Shown here piece by piece: positions 56,036 through 64,000 of a DNA stretch of 64,000 bases. Numbering within the stretch: the first letter of the stretch is position 1; each line of letters opens with the position of its first letter. The notes beneath the pieces are model-generated. The model was not told where the DNA came from and made no database searches. It saw only the letters and a list, made by a program, of their open reading frames with translations. The DNA is from Piromyces finnis. Lineage: Eukaryota > Neocallimastigomycota > Neocallimastigomycetes > Neocallimastigales > Neocallimastigaceae. A program made the position numbers and the translations under genes. The stretch lies in NCBI GenBank assembly GCA_002104945.1, contig MCFH01000006.1, positions 971,001 through 1,035,000 on the forward strand. Direction: 5' to 3'.

Positions 56036-59000
56036 AGCAAGGAAAACCAAAACTATTTATATATTTTTTCTAAATAGAAAAAAAATTCTGAATTATATTA
56101 AAAATTTAGAAAATCTTTAGATAACAATTTAAAGATTCGTTAATTTAAATTAAAAATTTTAAAACCTATCACAAAACTTTAACTTAAATTAATAGAAATA
56201 TTTATATATTAAAATTGAAAAACATAAAAAATAATTTATTAACAATATTATTATAAGCATTAAAAAAAAAATTATGTAGTTTTTTAAGGGTAATACTCAA
56301 AACCTGTTTGCTTAAAATGATATTAATGCTATATTAAATAAAATTTAATTATTTATTATATAAACCAAATTTTTTTTATGAGATTATCTATACTAAAAAA
56401 AAAAAACAATAACAAACATGAATAAAGTATTAATAAAAAATGTGAAAAATATAAAATATTACTTCCAATATATTATTTTATTTTATTTAAAGTAAGATTG
56501 CAATAAATAATTAAATTAAAAAAAAAAATGAATAATTTTTATTAAGAAATAAGAAATATTAAATGATGTACATTATGAATGTTTCATTAATATTAAAAAT
56601 TTAATTAATTTTTTTTGAAACAATATAAATTTAATACATTTTCTATTATAGGTATAGAATTTCTTTTTTTATTTTAAAAAGGCGTATGGAAATAAGAATA
56701 TAATGTAAAAGGAATATTTTATAGTATAAAAAGTATTTAAAAATTAAAATGGACATTATAAAATATTTAAAATATAAAAATATAAATATAAAGATTTTTA
56801 AAAATATTTTAAGTTAGTAATTGATAATCATGGTGTGTAAGGTAATTTAATTGAAAAAAAAAGAAAAAAAAATGAAACAAATATTGATTAACATAAAAAA
56901 TTTAAAGAAAGCAAAAAAAAAAGTTTATTTATTATTATATCTCTTATTTTAAATTATAATTGTTACCCATAAATATATAAAATAATATTATATAAAGTAA
57001 AATAAATATAATTTTTTTGAGAAAATATAATGATTTTTAATTTAATAAATAATTAAATTAAATATATTAACTTTTAAATTTAAAAAAAAGAGAGGACAAA
57101 TATAATGAAAATCAATTGAATAAAATTCTTTTTATTTTATAACAAATCAAATGATATTTATTAATATATAAGAAAAAGAAGAAAATAAAAATTTTATATT
57201 CCATATTAAAAAATTAATATATTATAATAAAAAACTTCTACTCATACTGTTATTTTTTTGCTTTAATTATTGTTATGTTTTTAAATAGAAAAATTATATT
57301 TTGATAAATATTTAACCATTATTATAAAGTTTATTATTTTCATTGATTTTTCAATATTCAAAATATAGTGAAAATTTAAAATGAAAGAATAATGTAAGCC
57401 TTTTTTTTTTTTATTTTTTTTTAGAATAAGAGAACTTAATATGACGATCATACACATGTACAATACTAATGATTTTTTAATTAAAATAGGGATACTTTTT
57501 ATGATATATAAAATTTATCATATAATTCTATTTAAATTAAAGAATAAATTTATGTAAAAATTAATTTATATATTAATATATAATTAATATATAGCCCAAT
57601 AAATAAAAAAGTAAATATTAAAATATTGTAATTTAATTTATATTAAATTTTAGTGCCATTTAATGGAAGAAAACAAATGAATATCATTAATTCCACACTT
57701 TTTCTCTAGATATAAATTTATAATATTAAAAAAGATAATAACATATAATATATATAATATGGTGAATCTTTTATATCACTTTTTATATAATCTTAAATGT
57801 TCAAAATTGAAAAGTTTAAAAATTAACATATTTTTTATAATTATATATTATATTTTTTATATAAAATTAATATTAATAAGAACTTAGAGAAATTAATAAA
57901 AGTACTCCATTAAATATTAATTTTTTTTAAAAAAAGGGATGATAAATTTTCACCCAAAGTTATATTTATTTAAATTCTAAAAATAGTTTTATCTATATTA
58001 AATTATTAAATTAAAAATCACATCAATCAAAAACTATGAAAGATATTTTAAATAAATTATATTATATATAATTTTAAATTTATTTCTTATTATTATCATA
58101 CCTTACTATTCTTTATGATAATATTTTTTTTTATTGTTGAAAATTTAAAAATATAATTATAAAACTGAAGAATTATAATAATAAGATTAATACAATAACA
58201 ACGGATACTACTATTAATAATAATAATAACAATAATTGCAATAATAATACATTTTTTAATATTATTATTTAAAAGAATTATAAATATTATCATTTTATTA
58301 ATGTTTTATTTTTTTAAATAAATTTAATCATGAATCAATTATAAAAAATCTTATTCTTTGAATATACAATTTCTTCTTTTTATACATATAATATTTGTAA
58401 TTATAATAAATGTAATACATTGATAATTTATTTTATAATTATTATTAATTGGAATGGCCTAATTACTTTAATATTTAATTATAAAGAAGTATAATATTAA
58501 AATAAAAAATATGCCGTTATTATTAATATGACTACGGCAAAAAAGGATCTACAACCACAATATCATATTAAAATTTTATTTATCAATACATTACGACTTG
58601 TACATTTATAAAAATGTATGAGTTAATTACAATATATATTTTTTACTTTTTTTTTCGTTCTAAAAATCTTTAAATCTCTTAAAATAATATTTTATATTTT
58701 ATTCTTCTAAAAAAAAGATATTTTCGTATTTATATTTTATGATTTTTAGTAATTGGAGAATACTTTAACTTAATTATATTAATTTTGTTTCTAATTTAAA
58801 TTGTTTTCAACAATATTTCTTAATTTGAATAAATGTATATTCATATTATTTTTTTTCTTTCTTATAATTGAACTATAGTAATTTGGCAAAAAATTTTATT
58901 GAAAAATATATATTAGATTAGCCTTTACTACTATTAAAAAATTTAGTATAATTTATATAATTTATCTTAGATTATACAATAAAAATAGATTATACAATAA

Positions 59001-59509
59001 CAAAACAATATTTAAAGATTTCATTAGAGGGATTAATAGTTTCATTTTATAGTTATTATTACAAATAAAATTAGATACCTATTTCAATATAAATGGTTAA
59101 TATATTGAAAATATATTTTTTAACTTTATATTAATAGATTTACTATTAAATAACACATTCTAAAAAAATAATATCTTTTTTTTTTGTATTATTTATTTTA
59201 TTTATTTTATCCTAATCATTTAGACAAATTAATAATAATAATTAAGTAATATAAAAAACATAAAATATTCTTAAATCTTTCTATTTTATTAAATTACAAA
59301 TTATAATATATTTAATTTTCTAATAAAATTATATATAGAAATTATGAAGTTTTTTATTTTATTTTATTTTATTTTATTTTTAGCATATATTTAATGTTCT
59401 TTTTTGTTATTTTTTATTTCAATTTAAGGCTACAAAAGTATTTTTAATATAACTTTTTAATAATGTTGATAATGTACATTATTTATAAGATAATGTAGAT
59501 AATGTGGAT
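56036..59509. other. Long AT-rich intergenic region
   Basis: About 3.5 kb without a recognisable gene, RNA or transposon; only A/T runs and low-complexity open frames. Confidence 0.7.
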
Positions 59510-59725
59510 TGTTAGAATATGTGAAACGTTATGTCACATGTATTCAAATGTATTGAAATGTATTAAAACGTATTTGTATATATTGTATTTAATTATATGT
59601 TTAAGCCACAATGTAAATGTATAAATACATGTAGTTTGAGAAGAATGTAACGCAAGTAGTTCTTTATCATAAAATATATTAATAAAGTTGACATAATCAT
59701 AAATCCTAAATTACCACTCTTAATA
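59510..59725 (+). repeat. Candidate LTR of a second copia-like element
   Basis: Begins TGTTAGAATATGTGAAACG, a copia-LTR-like start, and is followed immediately by the same GATTAAGAGTCTCA site that follows the 17.86-kb LTR. The end (TTAATA) is not a canonical CA, and no 3' partner was identified. Confidence 0.5.
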
Positions 59726-59739
59726 GATTAAGAGTCTCA
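59726..59739 (+). promoter_or_regulatory. Primer-binding site identical to that of the 17.86-kb copia
   Basis: GATTAAGAGTCTCA, matching 18096-18109 exactly, although the adjoining LTRs are unrelated in sequence. Confidence 0.55.
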
Positions 59740-60498
59740 ATGACTCTCAAGAGAGAATCTCAATGACCCTCATTGACTCTCAAATGATTCTCTGAAAGAT
59801 GAATCAAACTGCCGGATACAGTATTATGTCAAAGGAGAAAACAGTAGGAAATTCTAACCATTACAATTAAATTATTTAATCTGAAATTATCTATGTTTGG
59901 TAAAACTGTTTTGAGATCTAGAATTTGAGATTTCAAAAATTTTGAAATTGAAATGGCAATCTAAAATTGAAAAACCACGAAATACCAAATAATCCAGTAA
60001 AATGAAAGAAAAACATTACCTGATATAAACAAAGTTTCCTTATACTAAAATAATATAGACAATTTTAAATTCCGAAAGCAAATTATTCTAAAATTGAATT
60101 TTGAATTTTTTAACTTTTAATTTAAATCTTTAAATTTAAAAATAAACAAAACAAATTGAACTCTAAATAATTTTGAACCAACATAAAATTTATTTTATTC
60201 AAATACAACCAATGCCTAAAACTCAGAAATAAATTAAAGTATTCAAAATTGAAAAGAATTAATTATTTTAGAAACTATTTATGAATAGATATTGTAAAAT
60301 TAAATTCAAAGTTAATAAAGTACAAATTCGAAATATAAATTTAGAATTAAATAAACAATAGAATTTCATTCTCAGTTTACCTTATTCACTACAAACAGTA
60401 TAAATTAACTAGTGAACTCTAAATTTATTTTATATAATTATTTACAATTGAGTTATTAAATTTCATCAAATATATTAATATTATAAATACTCCAAAGA
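59740..60498. other. Copia-like leader remnant and lysozyme 5' flank
   Basis: 59740-59800 repeats GACTCTCA-type motifs; an ATG at 59799 opens only 23 codons before a stop, a possible truncated gag start. The rest is purine-rich DNA with no gene, ending at the lysozyme start. Confidence 0.5.
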
Positions 60499-61701
60499 AT
60501 GAGATTAAGAAGCAAAGTAATATATTTTTTAAATATTTTTTCGACAATTTTAATTCTACCATTGGTAATTGCTGAAAATCAAAAATGTCATGTAACCGAT
60601 GTCGGAACAGGTGTTTGCGTTAGAGAGGATCAATGTAAATTAAATGATAAACAAACTGGCAATGCTAAAGCATATGCAGGTTTTTGTACACATGACTCAG
60701 TTAATATTAAATGCTGTATAAAAGATGTCGATACACTTACAGATGGAACAGCTCTTCTAAATACAGGAAAATGTAAAAATATAAATGAAGATGACTGTTC
60801 AGAAGAATCTTACACGAGATATATGGACCAATGCCCAGGACCTAGTGTTATTCGACTATGCGTTCCAAATACAAATCAAAATAATGATCAATTAAAAGTA
60901 AGTGACAATATAATTAACATAATCAAAATTTTTGAAGGATGTGTATTAACTGCCTATTTAGATCCGGTTGGAGTATGGACTATTGGTTACGGTACTACCA
61001 GTGCTAACTATGATATTACTGGAACATATATCAACGAGGGCTTAACAATAGATGAAAAAACTGCAGAGAAATGGTTAAAACTTTCAATCGAAAAAAAATA
61101 TGGTCCTAATGTAAAATCTTTCAATTATAAATATAATTGGAATCAAAATGAATATGATGCATTATGTAGTTTTGCTTATAATGTTGGAAGTATTGATGGA
61201 TTAACTAATAATGGTCGGAGAACAAAGGAAGAAATTAATAAAAAGATTTTAGAATACAACAAAGGATATGTAAACGGTGTTTTAAAACCTCTTCCAGGAT
61301 TAGTAAGAAGAAGAGCAGCTGAGGCTGCACTATTTGCAGGTTGTGACTATTCAACCTATATCAATTTTGGTAAAACATATACTAAAATTGGTATAGAAAT
61401 TTGTGATCATATTGGTGAATTTTATATTAAAAAGTTATGCGATCTTGGTTATAAAGTTGACATTAGTAAAGTCAGTATATCCAAAATACCAATTATCTCT
61501 AACAATACCGATATAACTAATATTTCTAATGACATTAATATAGTTGATAGTGAATCTTGTGGTTATTATATTGTTGATAACCAACTTAATGACGAACAAG
61601 AAGATTCAAACGGAACTGTAAACTTCAAATATATTTCTCTCGCAAATGTATTTATTATTTTAATGTCAGTAATGTTTTGGCAAATAAACATTGTATATTA
61701 G
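60499..61701 (+). CDS. Secreted GH24 (phage T4-type) lysozyme with Cys-rich N domain and C-terminal anchor
   Basis: A 400-residue intronless gene. Signal peptide: residues 1-25 (FLNIFSTILILPLVIA). A Cys-rich module follows (about 28-132, 12 Cys, starting CHVTDVGTGVCV). The GH24 lysozyme domain is at about 140-285, with the catalytic Glu in KIFEGC, Asp in AYLDPVGVWTIGYGTT and Thr in the GYGTT turn, plus the conserved NQNEYDALCSFAYNVG and GLVRRRAAEAALF. A Ser/Asn/Ile tail ends in a hydrophobic stretch (YISLANVFIILMSVMFWQ) that may be a GPI signal or membrane anchor. The family cleaves bacterial peptidoglycan, so the likely role is defence against or feeding on rumen bacteria. Bacterial or phage origin of the catalytic domain is inferred from the family. 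Confidence 0.93.
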   Translation: MRLRSKVIYFLNIFSTILILPLVIAENQKCHVTDVGTGVCVREDQCKLNDKQTGNAKAYAGFCTHDSVNIKCCIKDVDTLTDGTALLNTGKCKNINEDDCSEESYTRYMDQCPGPSVIRLCVPNTNQNNDQLKVSDNIINIIKIFEGCVLTAYLDPVGVWTIGYGTTSANYDITGTYINEGLTIDEKTAEKWLKLSIEKKYGPNVKSFNYKYNWNQNEYDALCSFAYNVGSIDGLTNNGRRTKEEINKKILEYNKGYVNGVLKPLPGLVRRRAAEAALFAGCDYSTYINFGKTYTKIGIEICDHIGEFYIKKLCDLGYKVDISKVSISKIPIISNNTDITNISNDINIVDSESCGYYIVDNQLNDEQEDSNGTVNFKYISLANVFIILMSVMFWQINIVY

Positions 61702-62276
61702 AATTCTCCTAATTTACTCAATTTATTAAATTTATTAATTTGATTTTGATCTACTCATTATGTCAATTTACATTCATTATCATTTAAAAATCCATATATT
61801 CAATTATGTAAATATTCATAAACATACATACACCTACAAACATTCATTTTATTTTTAAAAGAATTAGTTTTATTAACATTCATAAAATAGCATTATCGTT
61901 ATTAAAAGCATACATATTTATTTCAAGTAAATAAATTGTTTGTGAAATATTCGAATATTTTAACTACTACTATTTTAATGAGATAATATCCTTTCCGCCA
62001 TAGGGGAAAGAATTGAAGAAAATAATTAATTTTTACAATTAGAAACAATAATTAGAATAATTAAACATTATTTGATAAGTTTATATAAAATATCCTATTA
62101 CAATGAAATTATACAAAAAGAATTGAACTATCCTTGTGAAAATGTCAAACAACTTCATCATGATAATATCACTCAAAATTAGTATATATTATTTAATCCA
62201 GTATACAACTCTTTGAATTGATTTACTATAACAACACATTAAGATAATATATTTAGCCTCAAAAGCATTATTAAAG
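61702..62276. other. 3' flank of the lysozyme gene
   Basis: AT-rich, nothing recognised. Confidence 0.65.
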
Positions 62277-62514
62277 TTATTGCTAATCTACAAAGCAAAT
62301 ATATTTCTGGTCAAATGCTCATCCCGTAGGCAATTATTAGTTATTGCTAATCTACAAAGCATATATTTTAAATGAGGTAATTTATTAAAGTTAGAAATGC
62401 TTAGCGTGAAATGAGCATATTCTACACATATATATTTAGAATGACCTAGCGTGAAATGGGTGCATTCAATAATATTTTAACAACTTATCATGATTTAACT
62501 TAGCGTGAAATGAG
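62277..62514 (+). repeat. Interspersed short direct repeats
   Basis: A 21-bp repeat TTATTGCTAATCTACAAAGC(A) occurs at 62277 and 62341 (period 64). An AGCGTGAAATGRG motif occurs at about 62403, 62448 and 62502. Units are spaced 45-64 bp apart with diverged spacers. Confidence 0.8.
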
Positions 62515-63590
62515 TTAAATTCATAGATATTTATTAATGATGGTTCAAGATCTACATATATTTAATTTGGTCCCATCAATAAAATGTAGCACCTTTATAG
62601 AAAGGGCTCCATAAATTTAGATGACATTGATTCATCATATATATTTATTACCAACATTCAAGAATGTTGTGACGCCGTTTTAAAATTAAATTTACGGTGA
62701 TTTTAGAAACCCTCATATACATATCGCCACTTTAAACGTAGTGAGTGATCGCCGACCTATTAGCTGACATTCTAATTAACCGAGCCGACTTCGATATTGT
62801 TTAGAAGAACTTTATTCTCTTCAACAATCGATACTTTAAATGTCATTATCTTATCATATTAACTTGTTATAATCTTACTGGTATATTTACTTATTTTAAT
62901 TTGAAGTAAAGAAATAAATACTTGAAGTATATTTTAATTGTTTGATTGATTTTAATAATCATTTCATTAATTTCACAACACTTAAAAGGATTAGTAATTG
63001 AGAAAAATGAATGAAAACATTAGAATATGTTATTTATTTTAATATAGGCATTAAAATTTATCGTATATGTTATGAAAATTTATTCATTATTATGAAAATT
63101 TGATGCAAAATGAATGAAATTTTATGAAATTTAAATTTCTCATTTTCAAATCTAAATATTTATTACTAAACATCTAGATTTGAGGGGGAAGTAGTGAATA
63201 TACGAAATTTAAAATTCAAGATAATAATTTTTGTTTCTAGTTAAACATTGGAAATAACTAAAACATTGCATAGAAACTAAGGCTTAATAAATAGAATGAA
63301 TTGAAATTCAAATGTAAAAATCTATAAGATTCAATATTCAATATGTAAAAATGAAAAGAACAAAATTTCAAATACAAAGTAAAATATTCTTAAATATTAT
63401 AAGAATAATTAATCAATACAAAAGGCATAAAAGGAAGGAAAAACACCTAAAAGAAAATGTTAAAATTCAATATACATAAACTAAATAACTATTAAGAATT
63501 TAATTAAAATTTTACCATTATTAATTAGTATTTACAAATAGATTGAAATACAATTATGCTAATATTCTAAAGAAAATTGTAGTTATAAGG
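62515..63590. other. Noncoding region with possible LTR-element debris
   Basis: Less AT-rich patch around 62640-62800 and a purine tract TTGAGGGGGAAG at about 63180 followed by TAGTGAATATACG, which could be a polypurine tract and LTR start. No partner LTR found. Confidence 0.4.
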
Positions 63591-63822
63591 ACATAAAACC
63601 AGAGAGTTATCCATAGGTTGTCCGAAGAACGTAAAACCAAGAAGATTAACCATAGGTTGTTAAGAGAACGTAAAACCAAAAGGAGTTATCCATATGTGTT
63701 GTCATAAGGACGTAAAATCAAAGGTTAACCATGAGTTGTTAAGAAAACGTAAAACCAAAGAGGTAAACCATGCGTTGTCATAAGGACGTAAAATCAAAGA
63801 GATAAACCATGTGTTGTCTATA
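63591..63822 (+). repeat. 37-42 bp tandem minisatellite
   Basis: Six imperfect units of the pattern ACGTAAAAYCAA...AACCAT...GTTGT, e.g. 63591, 63631, 63670 and onward. Degenerate further units may extend to about 63890. Confidence 0.85.
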
Positions 63823-64000
63823 ATTCTGTGTAAATCTCAGAGAGATTACCAATATAGTTTATAGGATAATGTAAAACCGGAAGGGTTTTCAATCCTTAAT
63901 GGATGGTATAACAATTTATGAATATCCAATCCAAATTTTAAACTTTAATACTACCCAATTATACAAAGGTTTTCAGTTTATCCATAAAAACGAAGTTATA

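Noticed and set aside
57281-57463. 60-codon and 65-codon minus-strand open frames in the 56-59.5 kb region
   Set aside because: Ile/Lys/Asn-rich frames expected by chance in such AT-rich DNA.
63591-63822. CRISPR-like look of regularly spaced repeats
   Set aside because: Units are contiguous and imperfect with no unique spacers, in a eukaryotic genome.

Overview
The window looks like nuclear DNA of an anaerobic gut fungus (Neocallimastigomycota; genus not determinable from this sequence). The evidence is extremely AT-rich noncoding DNA full of homopolymers and (ATT)n tracts, short AT-rich introns, and a GH48 cellulase carrying two C-terminal fungal cellulosome dockerins. GH48, the Cthe_2159-like carbohydrate-binding proteins and a phage-type GH24 lysozyme are all families of bacterial ancestry, which fits the known history of gene transfer into rumen fungi.

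Layout. 1-9.2 kb: three tandem plus-strand paralogs of a secreted Cthe_2159-like (DUF4353) beta-helix family. The first is cut by the window edge, and each carries different low-complexity inserts. 12.1-14.4 kb: GH48 copy 1 (+), followed by a decayed LINE (+, 14.7-17.6 kb). 17.86-23.86 kb: a young Ty1/copia element with identical-looking 235-bp LTRs and a 5-bp target duplication. 24.3-32 kb: the only ordinary housekeeping stretch, three intron-bearing minus-strand genes for an LDAH-type lipid-droplet hydrolase, a syntaxin (Qa-SNARE) and a low-molecular-weight protein tyrosine phosphatase. 33.5-39.2 kb: a full-length LINE (-) with an intact 1499-codon ORF. 39.2-41.1 kb: a decayed LINE (-) that shares its 5' truncation, a deletion and a nonsense codon with the relic beside GH48 copy 1. 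41.6-43.9 kb: GH48 copy 2 (-). 45.7-53.1 kb: two more LINE insertions. 53.6-55.9 kb: GH48 copy 3 (-). 56-59.5 kb: empty AT-rich DNA. 59.5-59.9 kb: the 5' end of a second LTR element. 60.5-61.7 kb: a secreted GH24 lysozyme. 62-64 kb: short tandem and direct repeats.

Main inference. The three GH48 reading frames appear identical at nucleotide level, but their flanks diverge right at the start and stop codons, and LINE relics next to copies 1 and 2 that share ancestral lesions have diverged by a few percent. This points to ongoing homogenisation (gene conversion) of a dose-important exocellulase inside a retrotransposon-rich region. All three copies keep a 16-bp palindromic motif (GTTTGCTGGAACAAAC) shortly upstream of the start, a candidate shared cis-regulatory element. 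Other points worth checking are a possible AT-AC (U12-like) intron in the LDAH gene, copia primer sites that match the anticodon arm of a tRNA-Lys(CUU) (half-tRNA priming), a gag/pol frameshift at an A-run, and tandem 124-bp monomers in the LINE 5' region.
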